This document shows, piece by piece, positions 35,181-43,557 of a DNA stretch of 64,000 bases (the first letter of the stretch is position 1; each line of letters begins with the position of its first letter). Position numbers and translations under genes: made by a program. The stretch comes from Vallicoccus soli (lineage in GTDB: Bacteria > Actinomycetota > Actinomycetes > Motilibacterales > Motilibacteraceae), in the NCBI RefSeq assembly GCF_003594885.1, contig NZ_QZEZ01000001.1:434001-498000 (forward strand), written 5' to 3'. The notes under the pieces are model-generated. The model ran no database searches and had not been told where the DNA came from. It worked only from the letters and a program-made list of their open reading frames with translations.

Positions 35181-35263
35181 GCGGGGGAGCGTAGGGCCGT
35201 CCGGGGTGCGGCACCGGGGCGCGGGCACGAGGATCGCGGCAGGCGACGGCGGGAGGGGACGGG

Positions 35264-36739
35264 GTGGCGGCGCGGCGGTGGCTGTTCGGCGACCAGCTGG
35301 GGCCGCACTTCCTGGACTCCGAGGACCAGCAGGTGCTCATGGTCGAGGCGCGCGGGGTCTTCCGGCGGCGCCGCTTCCACCGGCAGAAGGCCCACCTCGT
35401 CCTGTCCGCGATGCGGCACCGGGCGCTGGAGCTGGGCGACCGGGTCCGCTACGTCGCCGCCGACGGCTACCGCTCGTCGCTGGCCGACGGGCCGCTGAGC
35501 GTGTGCCGGCCGACGTCGTGGGCGGCGTACCGCTTCGTCTCCTCGCTCCCGGAGGTCGAGGTGCTGCCGGCCCGCGGCTTCGCCACCGAGGTGGACGACT
35601 TCGCCGCCTGGGCCCGGTCCCGGGGCCGGCGCCGGCTGCTCATGGAGGACCACTACCGCCGGGCGCGCGCCCGGCTCGGGGTCCTCATGGAGGGCGAGGA
35701 CCCGGTCGGCGGGCGGTGGAACCTCGACCACGACAACCGCCAGCCCCCGCCGAGGGGCGTACGGCGGCTGCCGGTGCCCGAGCCCTGGTGGCCGCAGGAG
35801 GACGAGGTCGACGAGCAGGTGCGCGCCGACCTGGACCGCTGGGAGGCCGACGGCGACGTGTCCTTCGTGGGCCGCGACGGGCCGCGCCTCTTCCCCGCCA
35901 CCCGGGCCGAGGCGCTGCACCGCCTCGAGGACTTCGTCGAGCACCGGCTGCCGCTCTTCGGGCCGTACGAGGACGCGATGCTCGCCGGCGACGACTGGAT
36001 GGCGCACTCGATGGTCAGCGCGCCGATGAACCTGGGCCTCCTCGACCCGGTCGAGGTCGTCGAGCGGGTGGAGAGGGCTTTCCGCGACGGGACCGTGCCG
36101 CTGCAGTCGGCGGAGGGCTTCGTCCGCCAGGTCATCGGCTGGCGCGACTACGTGTGGAACGTCTACTGGCTCGGCGGCGAGGACTACCGGCACCGCAACG
36201 CCCTGCAGGCCCGGGAGCCGCTGCCGCGCTGGTTCCAGGAGCTCGACGCGGACGCGGTCGAGGCGCGCTGCCTGTCCGACGTGCTGCGCTCGGTGCGCGA
36301 CCACGGGTGGGCCCACCACATCCCGCGGCTCATGGTGCTCGGGAACTACGGGCTCCAGCGCGGCTGGGACCCGCTCGCGCTCACCGACTGGTTCCACCGC
36401 TCCTTCGTGGACGGGTACGACTGGGTCATGGTCCCCAACGTCGTCGGCATGTCCCAGCACGCCGACGGCGGCGCGATGGCGACCAAGCCGTACGCCGCGG
36501 GGGGCGCGTACATCAACCGGATGAGCGACTACTGCGGCGGGTGCGCCTACCGCCCGTCGGTGCGCCGGGGTGACGACGCCTGCCCCTACACCGCGGGCTA
36601 CTGGTGGTTCCTGCACCGCAACCGGGAGCGGCTCGCAGGGAACCCGCGGATGCGCCAGCCGCTCAACGGCATGGACCGGCTCGCCGACCTCGAGGACGTG
36701 GTCGCGCAGGAGCGGGAGCGGGGGTCGGACGCGCCGTGA
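35264..36739 (+). CDS. FeS-BCP type (6-4) photolyase/cryptochrome
   Basis: 491 residues. The N-terminus RRWLFGDQLGPHFLD, the FAD-domain blocks WMAHSMVSAPMNLGLLDP, GWRDYVWNVYW, HHIPRLMVLGNYGLQRGWDP, DWVMVPNVVGMSQHADGG and the Cys set (C in ARCLSDVL, DYCGGCAYRP, DACPYTAGYWWF) match iron-sulfur bacterial cryptochromes/photolyases, such as Agrobacterium PhrB, which repair (6-4) photoproducts. The GTG at 35264 is near the conserved FGDQLG. Its TGA overlaps the next gene's GTG. It complements the CPD photolyase at 20588-21928. Confidence 0.92.
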   Translation: MAARRWLFGDQLGPHFLDSEDQQVLMVEARGVFRRRRFHRQKAHLVLSAMRHRALELGDRVRYVAADGYRSSLADGPLSVCRPTSWAAYRFVSSLPEVEVLPARGFATEVDDFAAWARSRGRRRLLMEDHYRRARARLGVLMEGEDPVGGRWNLDHDNRQPPPRGVRRLPVPEPWWPQEDEVDEQVRADLDRWEADGDVSFVGRDGPRLFPATRAEALHRLEDFVEHRLPLFGPYEDAMLAGDDWMAHSMVSAPMNLGLLDPVEVVERVERAFRDGTVPLQSAEGFVRQVIGWRDYVWNVYWLGGEDYRHRNALQAREPLPRWFQELDADAVEARCLSDVLRSVRDHGWAHHIPRLMVLGNYGLQRGWDPLALTDWFHRSFVDGYDWVMVPNVVGMSQHADGGAMATKPYAAGGAYINRMSDYCGGCAYRPSVRRGDDACPYTAGYWWFLHRNRERLAGNPRMRQPLNGMDRLADLEDVVAQERERGSDAP

Positions 36740-37785
36740 CCGGCGACCTGCGCCCCGGGACGGTCCCCGACGCCGCGACCGCGCGGTCCCTCGCGGACGC
36801 GGTGCCGGCGGAGGGGCACGAGCGGACCGGTGTCGCGGTGCACGTCGCGCTGCACGAGCGTGCCGGGCCCGGCGCCGCGATGGGCGCGCCCGCGGTGGCC
36901 GACGGGGCGGCCGTCGCCTCCCGACTGCGGCGCTGGGTGGGGCTGCTCGGCGGGGGCGACGACGACCACGCGGTCCAGGCGGCGAGCACGTCCATGGCGT
37001 GGTGGCACGTGCGCACCCACCTGCCCGGTGCCCGCCCGCCCGCACCGCCCGCACCGGGCGGGGGCGGGCCCCTCGTGCGGGGCGACCTGGCGGCGCCGCG
37101 ACCGGGCGCGCTGGGCGAGGTGCTCGACGCGTTCGTCGCCGGGCGCCAGCTGCGGGTCGTCAACTACCACTCGACGCCCGAGCGGCTCGCGCACGTCGTC
37201 GAGGAGGAGGTGCGGGACTACGCGGCCCGGTACGACGTCCTCGGCCCCGCGGGCCTCGCGCGCCTGCTCGGGACCGGTGAGTGGCCGGGGGAGCGCCCGC
37301 CGCTCGTCGTCGGGCTCTTCGACGGGTTCCGGAACAACGCCACCGTGGCGCTGCCCGCCCTGGACCGGGCCGGGGTGACCGCGTGGCTGCACCTGCCCAC
37401 CGGGTTCCTCGACGCCGCGCCCGAGGACCAGCCGGCGGTCGCCGTGGCCCACGCCGTGCGCGTCGCCCCGGAGGAGGTCGCGGCGGGCGCGCGCCTCGCG
37501 ATGACCTGGGACGAGGTCGCCGCGGCCGCGGAGCGCCACGCCGTCGGCGCGCACACCGCCACCCACACCACCGCGGCGGCGGTCGCCGACCGGGCGGCGG
37601 TCGAGCGGGAGGTCGTACGCCCCCTCGCCCGCGTCGCGGAGGTCACCGGGCGGCCAGCGGACGCCTTCGCGTTCCTCGGCGGCACCCCGTGGGACCCGGC
37701 CTCCGACGCCGGGAGGGCGGTGCGCGACGCGGGGGCCGCCTGGTGGGTCTCCGGGCTCGGCTACGAGCGCCTGGCGCGCCGGTAG
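36736..37785 (+). CDS. Polysaccharide deacetylase-like (NodB-domain) protein
   Basis: 349 residues. A roughly 120-residue N-terminal extension is followed by a NodB-like region: VVNYHSTPE, VVGLFDGFRNNATVALPAL (usually TFDDG), and GAHTATHTTAAA (HxxxH). The acidic motif has Asp-Gly instead of Asp-Asp, so metal binding and deacetylation are uncertain. No signal peptide is seen, which is odd for a polysaccharide deacetylase. GTG 36736 overlaps the photolyase stop. It ends in TAG that starts the TAGTCT hexamer before prfC. Confidence 0.68.
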   Translation: MTGDLRPGTVPDAATARSLADAVPAEGHERTGVAVHVALHERAGPGAAMGAPAVADGAAVASRLRRWVGLLGGGDDDHAVQAASTSMAWWHVRTHLPGARPPAPPAPGGGGPLVRGDLAAPRPGALGEVLDAFVAGRQLRVVNYHSTPERLAHVVEEEVRDYAARYDVLGPAGLARLLGTGEWPGERPPLVVGLFDGFRNNATVALPALDRAGVTAWLHLPTGFLDAAPEDQPAVAVAHAVRVAPEEVAAGARLAMTWDEVAAAAERHAVGAHTATHTTAAAVADRAAVEREVVRPLARVAEVTGRPADAFAFLGGTPWDPASDAGRAVRDAGAAWWVSGLGYERLARR

Positions 37786-37788
37786 TCT
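37783..37788 (+). promoter_or_regulatory. -10 hexamer from the deacetylase stop, upstream of prfC
   Basis: TAGTCT begins with the upstream stop codon and lies 7 bases before the prfC GTG. GGAGGGG sits between, but too close to act as a good ribosome-binding site, which favours a leaderless mRNA. Confidence 0.5.
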
Positions 37789-37795
37789 CGGAGGG

Positions 37796-39406
37796 GTGCA
37801 CGACACCCCGTCCGACCCCGTCAGCGAGGCCTCCCGCCGGCGCACCTTCGCGGTCATCAGCCACCCCGACGCCGGCAAGTCGACCCTGACCGAGGCGCTG
37901 GCCCTGCACGCGCGGGTCATCCACGAGGCGGGTGCGGTGCACGGCAAGGCCGGCCGGCGCGGCACGGTCTCGGACTGGATGGACCTCGAGAAGGCGCGCG
38001 GGATCTCCATCACGTCGGCCGCGCTGCAGTTCTCGTACAAGGGCGCCGTCGTCAACCTGCTCGACACCCCCGGGCACGCCGACTTCTCCGAGGACACGTA
38101 CCGCGTCCTGTCGGCCGTCGACGCCGCGGTCATGCTCGTCGACGCCGCGCGCGGCCTCGAGCCGCAGACGCTCAAGCTCTTCGAGGTCTGCCGGCACCGC
38201 GGCATCCCGATCATCACCGTCATCAACAAGTGGGACCGCCCCGGCCGGGACGGCCTGGAGCTGCTCGACGAGATCAGCACCCGCATCGGCCTCAAGCCGA
38301 CCCCGCTCACGTGGCCCGTCGGCATCGCGGGCGACTTCCGCGGCGTGCTCGACCGCCGCACCGGCGCGTTCATCCGCTTCACCCGCACCGCGGGCGGCGC
38401 GACCGTCGCGCCCGAGGAGCACCTCGCCCCGGAGGTCGCGGCGGCGCAGGAGGGCGACGCCTGGACCACGGCGGTGGAGGAGTCCGAGCTGCTGTCGGCC
38501 GACGACGGCGACCACGACCAGGAGCAGTTCCTCGCCGGGCGCACGACCCCGGTCCTCTTCGCCTCGGCGGTGCTCAACTTCGGCGTCGGGCAGCTGCTCG
38601 ACGTGCTCCTCGACATCGCGCCCGCGCCCGCGCCGCGACCGACCGTCGACGGTGGCGCGCGCCCCGTCGACGCACCGTTCTCCGCCCTGGTGTTCAAGGT
38701 GCAGGCGGGCATGGACAGCGCCCACCGCGACCGCGTCGCCTTCGCCCGCGTCTGCTCCGGCGTCTTCGAGCGCGGCATGGTCGTCACGCACGCCGGCACC
38801 CGGCGCCCCTTCGCCACGAAGTACGCCCAGGCGGTGTTCGGCCGCGAGCGGTCCACCCTGGACACCGCTTTCCCGGGTGATGTCGTCGGGCTCGTCAACG
38901 CCCAGGCGCTGCGGGTGGGCGACACGCTGTACGTCGACCAGCCCGTCGTGTTCCCGCCGATCCCGTCGTTCGCCCCGGAGCACTTCGCCGTGGTGCGCGC
39001 CAAGGACACCGGGCGCTACAAGCAGTTCCGCCGCGGGATCGAGCAGCTCGAGCAGGAGGGCGTCGTGCAGGTGCTGCGCTCGGACCTGCGCGGCGAGCAG
39101 GCGCCCGTGCTCGCCGCCGTCGGCCCGATGCAGTTCGAGGTGGCGTCGCACCGCATGGAGAACGAGTTCTCCTCCGCCGTCCTGCTCGAACCGCTGCCGT
39201 ACTCCATGGCCCGGCGCACCCGCGCCGAGGACGTGGCCGTGCTCGACGCGGTCCGCGGCGTCGAGGTGCTCCGGCGCGGCGACGGGGCGCTGCTCGCGCT
39301 CTTCCCGGACCGGTGGCGGCTGTCGTCCGTGCAGCGCGAGCACCCGGGGCTGCTCCTCGAGCCGCTCGTGGCGAGCGCCGACCTGCCCGTGGCGGCCGGC
39401 GCGTGA
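37796..39406 (+). CDS. prfC: Peptide chain release factor 3
   Basis: 536 residues, translational GTPase. It recycles RF1/RF2 after termination. G1 SHPDAGKSTLTEAL, G2 KARGISITSAALQF, G3 LLDTPGHADFSEDTYRVL, G4 VINKWDR; domain II GVFERGMVVTHAG; domain III PMQFEVASHRMENEF. Length normal. The GTG at 37796 is fixed by the conserved RRTFAVISHPDAGKST block 14 codons later. Overlaps the small acidic gene downstream. Confidence 0.96.
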   Translation: MHDTPSDPVSEASRRRTFAVISHPDAGKSTLTEALALHARVIHEAGAVHGKAGRRGTVSDWMDLEKARGISITSAALQFSYKGAVVNLLDTPGHADFSEDTYRVLSAVDAAVMLVDAARGLEPQTLKLFEVCRHRGIPIITVINKWDRPGRDGLELLDEISTRIGLKPTPLTWPVGIAGDFRGVLDRRTGAFIRFTRTAGGATVAPEEHLAPEVAAAQEGDAWTTAVEESELLSADDGDHDQEQFLAGRTTPVLFASAVLNFGVGQLLDVLLDIAPAPAPRPTVDGGARPVDAPFSALVFKVQAGMDSAHRDRVAFARVCSGVFERGMVVTHAGTRRPFATKYAQAVFGRERSTLDTAFPGDVVGLVNAQALRVGDTLYVDQPVVFPPIPSFAPEHFAVVRAKDTGRYKQFRRGIEQLEQEGVVQVLRSDLRGEQAPVLAAVGPMQFEVASHRMENEFSSAVLLEPLPYSMARRTRAEDVAVLDAVRGVEVLRRGDGALLALFPDRWRLSSVQREHPGLLLEPLVASADLPVAAGA

Positions 39407-39537
39407 GCGGGCGCGACCCCGACGACGACCTGCTCCCCGAGCAGACGTCGGACGACCGCGACGAGGGCTGGGAGCGCTCCGCCGGCGACGACGACGACCG
39501 CTTCCTGCGCGAGGTCCCGCCGCACCACGGCGGCTGA
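39403..39537 (+). CDS. Small acidic conserved protein
   Basis: 44 residues, GTG in the prfC stop (GTGA). Composition is strongly acidic: LLPEQTSDDRDEGWERS, DDDDRFLREVPPHHGG. The LPEQTSDDxDxGW and EVPPHH-like pattern recurs in small actinobacterial proteins of unknown function. No fold or motif is assigned. Translational coupling to prfC is the main evidence that it is expressed. Confidence 0.7.
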   Translation: MSGRDPDDDLLPEQTSDDRDEGWERSAGDDDDRFLREVPPHHGG

Positions 39538-39603
39538 GGGTCCGGGGCGGCCCGGGGGCCGGGTGCCTGTGGACGGCGCACGACGGGCCGTCGCCGGGGG
39601 CCC

Positions 39604-39609
39604 TAGCGT
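39604..39609 (+). promoter_or_regulatory. -10 hexamer of the SAF-domain gene
   Basis: TAGCGT, 7 bases before GTG 39617 and with no ribosome-binding site between: a leaderless layout. Confidence 0.45.
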
Positions 39610-39616
39610 CGCGCGG

Positions 39617-40261
39617 GTGCGCCGACCGCTCCTGCCCGCCGACCTGCTGCGCGTGCTCGCCCGCCACCGGCTCGTCCTGTCCGCGGCGGCCGCCGCCGGT
39701 GCCGTCGCCGCCGCGCTCGGGGCCCTCGCCCCGGCACCGCCGCCGAGCACGCCGGTGCCCGTCGCCGCGCGCGACCTGCCCGCCGGGCAGCGGCTCGCCG
39801 CCGGCGACGTGACGACCGTGCGGCTCCCGCCGGGCGCGGTCCCGGACGGCGTCGTGGGGGAGGGCGCGCTGCCCGGGCGGGTCCTCGGCGGCCCGGTGCG
39901 CCGCGGTGAGCCGCTCACCGACGCCCGCCTGCTCGGCCCGGCCCTGCTGGGCCCCGACGCGGACGCCGTCGCCACAGCCCTGCGCGTCGCCGACCCGGGG
40001 GCGCTGGCGGTGCTCGGGCCCGGCGACCTCGTCGACGTGCACGCCGCGGCGGCGGGCCCGGACGGGACCGCGGTGGTGCGCACGGTCGCCGCGCGGGTCC
40101 GCGTCCTCGCCGTGCCCGCCGCCCAGCCGGGCGACGCGGGTGCCGCAGCGGGGTTCGACGAGGGCGGCCTGCTCGTGGTCGCCGCCCGCCCGGCGGTGGC
40201 CGCCGAGCTGGCGGGCGCCGCGGCGACCGCGCGGCTCACCGTCGCGGTGCACGGGCGGTGA
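39617..40261 (+). CDS. SAF-domain (CpaB-like) protein
   Basis: 214 residues. One N-terminal membrane helix (HRLVLSAAAAAGAVAAALGALA) is followed by a SAF domain (about 45-110): TPVPVAARDLPAGQRLAAGDVTTVRLPP, and a C-terminal periplasmic region with the RcpC-like pattern PGDLVDVHAA. CpaB/RcpC proteins serve Flp/Tad pilus assembly, but actinobacterial versions next to mscL and fmdB have no tad genes nearby, so the role is uncertain. Confidence 0.78.
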   Translation: MRRPLLPADLLRVLARHRLVLSAAAAAGAVAAALGALAPAPPPSTPVPVAARDLPAGQRLAAGDVTTVRLPPGAVPDGVVGEGALPGRVLGGPVRRGEPLTDARLLGPALLGPDADAVATALRVADPGALAVLGPGDLVDVHAAAAGPDGTAVVRTVAARVRVLAVPAAQPGDAGAAAGFDEGGLLVVAARPAVAAELAGAAATARLTVAVHGR

Positions 40262-40397
40262 GCGCGGCGCGGCGCGGCCGGGCGCGGCGCCTGGTGCGCC
40301 GCCGGGGCGGGTGGCAGCCTGGCGCCGCTCCCGCGGACCGCAGCGCCGCCGACCCGGGAGCGCCCACCCGCAGCGCCTCCAGCAGAGAGGGACCCCC

Positions 40398-40844
40398 ATG
40401 CTCCGCGGCTTCCGCGACTTCGTCCTGCGCGGCAACGTCATCGACCTGGCCGTCGCCGTGGTCGTCGGCGCGGCGTTCGGCGCCGTCGTCACCGCGCTCA
40501 CCGAGCGCGTCCTGCAGCCCCTCGTCAACGCCGTCGGCAGCCCGCGGACCGGCGGCCTCGGCTTCGAGGTCCGCGCGGGGGTGCCCTCGACCTTCGTCGA
40601 CCTCGGCGCCGTCATCACCGCGGCGGTCAACTTCGTCCTCGTGGCGGCGGTCGTGTACGTCGCCGTCGTGACGCCGATGAACCGGCTGCTGGCCCTGCGC
40701 AAGCGCGACGAGGTCGAGGAGCCTGCCTCGCCGCCCGAGGACGTGCAGGTGCTGCAGGAGATCCGCGAGCTGCTGCGCCGGCAGGTCGCCCTGCAGGAGG
40801 CGGGCGCCCCGCCGGCGGGGCCCGGTGGCGGGGCGGGCGCCTGA
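40398..40844 (+). CDS. mscL: Large-conductance mechanosensitive channel
   Basis: 148 residues. The N-terminal helix MLRGFRDFVLRGNVIDLAVAVVVGAAFGAVVTAL, a periplasmic loop, TM2 (VNFVLVAAVVYVAVVTPMNRL) and a cytoplasmic helix (EIRELLRRQVALQ) are canonical. The pentameric channel opens under hypo-osmotic shock. ATG 40398 has AGAGAGGGAC upstream. The C-terminus is extended by Pro/Gly. Confidence 0.95.
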   Translation: MLRGFRDFVLRGNVIDLAVAVVVGAAFGAVVTALTERVLQPLVNAVGSPRTGGLGFEVRAGVPSTFVDLGAVITAAVNFVLVAAVVYVAVVTPMNRLLALRKRDEVEEPASPPEDVQVLQEIRELLRRQVALQEAGAPPAGPGGGAGA

Positions 40845-40894
40845 GCGGCCGGCCGAGGGGCGCAGCGCGGGGCGCCGGGCTCGGCGCGGGGCGG

Positions 40895-41281
40895 TCAGGC
40901 GGCGCTGCTCGAGCCGCTCGAGGACGTGGACGAGGAGCCGCTGCCCGACGAGGACGACGACGAGGCCCCGCCGCCGGAGCCCGAGGAGGACGCGGCCTTG
41001 GTGTCCGAGCCCGCGCCGGACCCCGAGCCGGACCCCGAGCCGGAGCCGGACCCCGAGCCGGACCCCGGACCGGAGTCGGACGAGCCCTTGGCGGCGCCGG
41101 AGCCGCTGCGCGAGTCGGTGCGGTAGAAGCCCGAGCCCTTGAAGACCACGCCGACGGCCGAGAAGACCTTGCGCAGCCGGCCGGAGCACGCGGGGCACTC
41201 GGTGAGGGCGTCGTCGCTGAAGGACTGGACGGCCTCGAACTGGTGGCCGCACTCCGTGCAGGCGTACTGGTAGGTCGGCAC
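40895..41281 (-). CDS. FmdB-type zinc-ribbon protein with Gly/Ser tail
   Basis: 128 residues. Residues 1-60 form the FmdB ribbon: PTYQYACTECGHQFEAVQSFSDDALTECPACSGRLRKVFS, with two CxxC pairs, then VGVVFKGSGFYRTD. The remaining half is a low-complexity Gly/Ser/Ala tail encoded by short repeats, likely disordered. Function of the family is unsettled. GTG 41281 has AGGAGG 6-8 bases upstream. A CIRCE element begins 27 bases before the start, so it is a probable HrcA target. Confidence 0.9.
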   Translation of the reverse strand: MPTYQYACTECGHQFEAVQSFSDDALTECPACSGRLRKVFSAVGVVFKGSGFYRTDSRSGSGAAKGSSDSGPGSGSGSGSGSGSGSGSGAGSDTKAASSSGSGGGASSSSSSGSGSSSTSSSGSSSAA

Positions 41282-41307
41282 GTGGTCCTCCTGCGGGCGT
41301 CTCGCTG

Positions 41308-41334
41308 CTGGCACTCGTCCGGTGCGAGTGCCAA
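41308..41334 (-). promoter_or_regulatory. CIRCE element (HrcA operator)
   Basis: CTGGCACTC-N9-GAGTGCCAA, the heat-shock inverted repeat TTAGCACTC-N9-GAGTGCTAA with the G/C variant common in actinobacteria; 8 of 9 arm pairs match and the 9-base spacer is exact. A CATCAT -10-like hexamer abuts it (41334-41339, minus), and fmdB starts 27 bases downstream, so HrcA would block transcription start. Confidence 0.8.
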
Positions 41335-41405
41335 TGATGCGGCACGACCGGCCCCGGCGTCCACTTCCTCCCGCACCGCGGGGTGCCGCGCCGTGCGGGC
41401 CCGGC

Positions 41406-42338
41406 TCAGGGCAGGCGCAGCCGGACCCGCCGGGTGCGGTGCCCCGCGTCCTTCTCGAGCACGACGGCGGCGCGCCCGCGGGTGGGCAGCACGTTGCGGC
41501 GCAGGTTCGGACCGTTGGTGCGGTGCCAGATCGCCGACGCCGTCTCCCGCGCCTCCTCGTCGGAGAGGGCGGCGTACCGGGTGAAGTAGGACCCGGGGCG
41601 ACGGAAGGCGGTGTCGCGCAGGGCGAGGAAGCGGGCGACGTACCACGCGAGGAGGTGCTCCTCGGCGGCGTCGACGTAGACCGAGGTGTCGAAGTAGTCC
41701 GACGCGACGACCCTGGGCCGCCCGTCCCGCGCGGGCGAGGCGGGCTGCAGGAGGGTGAGCCCCTCGACGACGAGCACGTCGGGGCGGTCCACGACCTGGC
41801 GCTCGCCGGGCAGGACGTCGTACGCGACGTGGCTGTAGACCGGAGCCTGCACGTGCGGCTCCCCGGCGCGGACCGCGGCGAGGAAGTCGAGCAGGGCCCG
41901 GGTGTCGTACGACTCCGGCCAGCCCTTGCGCGCCATGAGCCCGCGCCGCTCGAGCTCGGCGTTGGGGTGCAGGAACCCGTCGGTCGGCACGAGGTCGACC
42001 CGCCGCCCGCCGGCCGAGAGGAGCTCGCGCAGCAGCCGCGCGGTCGTCGACTTGCCCACGGCGACGCTGCCCGCGACCGCGACGACGAAGGGCGAGCGGC
42101 GGGCGGGCGCGCCGAGGAAGGCTGCCGTGGCCTCCCGCGCGTGCGAGCGCGCGGCGTCCTGCAGGAGCAGCAGGCGGGCCAGCGGGGCGTACACCTCCTC
42201 GACCTCCCGCGGGTCCACCACGTCCCCGAGCCCGGCCAGGGCCTGCACCCGGGAGGCGTCGAGCCCGGCGCTCTGGCCGTCGCGCAGCGCCGCCCACGCG
42301 GCGCGGTCGAGGTCGACGTAGTGGTGGGCGTGCGGCAC
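41406..42338 (-). CDS. coaA: Pantothenate kinase, type I
   Basis: 310 residues. It makes 4'-phosphopantothenate, the first step of CoA synthesis. P-loop VVAVAGSVAVGKSTTARLL, the DLVPTDGFLHPN block, MARKGWPESYD, PVYSHVAYDV, VVEGLTLLQP, and YFDTSVYVDA are canonical CoaA. GTG 42338 is set by PHAHHYVDLDRAAW; an upstream frame continues but has no family match. Divergent from the molybdate regulator. Confidence 0.95.
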   Translation of the reverse strand: MPHAHHYVDLDRAAWAALRDGQSAGLDASRVQALAGLGDVVDPREVEEVYAPLARLLLLQDAARSHAREATAAFLGAPARRSPFVVAVAGSVAVGKSTTARLLRELLSAGGRRVDLVPTDGFLHPNAELERRGLMARKGWPESYDTRALLDFLAAVRAGEPHVQAPVYSHVAYDVLPGERQVVDRPDVLVVEGLTLLQPASPARDGRPRVVASDYFDTSVYVDAAEEHLLAWYVARFLALRDTAFRRPGSYFTRYAALSDEEARETASAIWHRTNGPNLRRNVLPTRGRAAVVLEKDAGHRTRRVRLRLP

Positions 42339-42408
42339 CCGTCCATCCTGGCAGCCGGCGGGAACCGCACCTGCGGCTCGACCGGCGCCCAGGGGCCGCA
42401 CGTGCGGC

Positions 42409-42414
42409 TAGGCT
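42409..42414 (+). promoter_or_regulatory. -10 hexamer of the mod operon
   Basis: TAGGCT, 7 bases before GTG 42422, no ribosome-binding site: likely leaderless start of the regulator-modABC operon. Confidence 0.45.
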
Positions 42415-42421
42415 CCGCGTC

Positions 42422-42832
42422 GTGCCGACCTTCACCGTCCGCGAGGCCGCGGCGCTGCTCGGCGTCTCCGACGACACGGTGCGCCGCTGGGCGGACGCCG
42501 GGCGGCTGCCGACGACCGCCCTGCCGTCCGGGCGGCTCGCCGTCGACGGCGCGGACCTGGCCCGGCTCGCCGGCGAGATCGCCGCCGCGGCGCCGCCCCC
42601 CGCCGGGGCCCGGGTCGTCCAGGAGTCGGCCCGCAACCGGTTCACCGGCCTCGTCACCCGCGTCGTGCGCGACACCGTCATGGCGCAGGTCGAGCTGCAG
42701 GCCGGGCCGCACCGCGTCGTGTCGCTCATGAGCCGCGAGGCCGCCGACGAGCTCGGGCTCGAGCCGGGCGTCCTGGCCGTCGCCGCCGTGAAGTCGACCA
42801 ACGTCGTCGTCGAGATCCCGGAGGCCCCGTGA
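42422..42832 (+). CDS. HTH-Mop molybdate-responsive regulator
   Basis: 136 residues. An N-terminal excisionase/MerR-like helix-turn-helix (FTVREAAALLGVSDDTVRRWADAGRLP) is joined to a C-terminal Mop/TOBE domain (about 70-135: SARNRFTGLVTRVVRDTVMAQVELQAGPHRVVSLMSREAADELGLEPG, then VKSTNVVVE), which binds molybdate. First gene of the operon, overlapping modA (GTGA). Likely controls modABC by molybdate level. Confidence 0.88.
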   Translation: MPTFTVREAAALLGVSDDTVRRWADAGRLPTTALPSGRLAVDGADLARLAGEIAAAAPPPAGARVVQESARNRFTGLVTRVVRDTVMAQVELQAGPHRVVSLMSREAADELGLEPGVLAVAAVKSTNVVVEIPEAP

Positions 42833-43557
42833 GGGCGCCCGCGGTCCTCGCCGCGGCGGCGGTCCTGCTGGCCGGGTGCGGCGCCCAGGACGGGGACGAG
42901 GTCCTCGACGTGCTGGTCGCCGCGTCGCTGACCGACGTGGTCGAGGAGCTGGCGGCGGCGTACGAGGGGGAGCACCCCGGCGTCGACGTGCGGGTCACGT
43001 CCGGCGGCAGCCCGGCGCTGGCGCACCAGGTCGTGGAGGGGGCGCCCGCCGACGTCTTCGCCTCGGCGAGCGCCCGCGACATGGCCACCGTCGTCGACGC
43101 CGGACTCGCGCAGGAGCCGGTCGTCCTGGCCCGCAACGCGGTGCAGGTCGTGGTCCCCGCGGACGACCCCGCCGGGGTGCGCTCGCTCGCCGACCTGGGG
43201 CGCGAGGGCGTACGGGTCGCCCTGTGCCAGCCGCAGGTGCCGTGCGGCGCGCTCGCGCGCGAGGCCCTCGACGCCGCCGGGGTCGCCGTGCGCCCGGTCA
43301 CGGAGGAGCCGGACGTGCGCGCGACGCTCACCAAGGTGCGCCTCGGGGAGGTCGACGCCGGGATCGTCTACCGCACCGACGTCCTCGCCGCGGGCGACGA
43401 GGTCCGGGGCGTCGCGGTGCCGGGCGCCCCCACGACCGACTACCCGGTGGCGGTGCTCGGGCAGGGCTCGCCCGACGCGCGCGGGTTCGTGGACCTGCTG
43501 CTCTCCGTGCGGGGGCGGGAGGTGCTGGCGCGCGCCGGCTTCCTGCCGCCGCCATGA
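42829..43557 (+). CDS. modA: Molybdate-binding lipoprotein
   Basis: 242 residues. Lipobox LLAGC (Cys about residue 18). Ligand-binding blocks VLVAASLTDVVEELAAAYE, SGGSPALAHQVVEGAPADVFASAS, and ATLTKVRLGEVDAGIVYRTDV. It captures molybdate (or tungstate) and passes it to ModB. It starts with GTG overlapping the regulator stop, and its TGA overlaps the modB ATG. Confidence 0.93.
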   Translation: MRAPAVLAAAAVLLAGCGAQDGDEVLDVLVAASLTDVVEELAAAYEGEHPGVDVRVTSGGSPALAHQVVEGAPADVFASASARDMATVVDAGLAQEPVVLARNAVQVVVPADDPAGVRSLADLGREGVRVALCQPQVPCGALAREALDAAGVAVRPVTEEPDVRATLTKVRLGEVDAGIVYRTDVLAAGDEVRGVAVPGAPTTDYPVAVLGQGSPDARGFVDLLLSVRGREVLARAGFLPPP

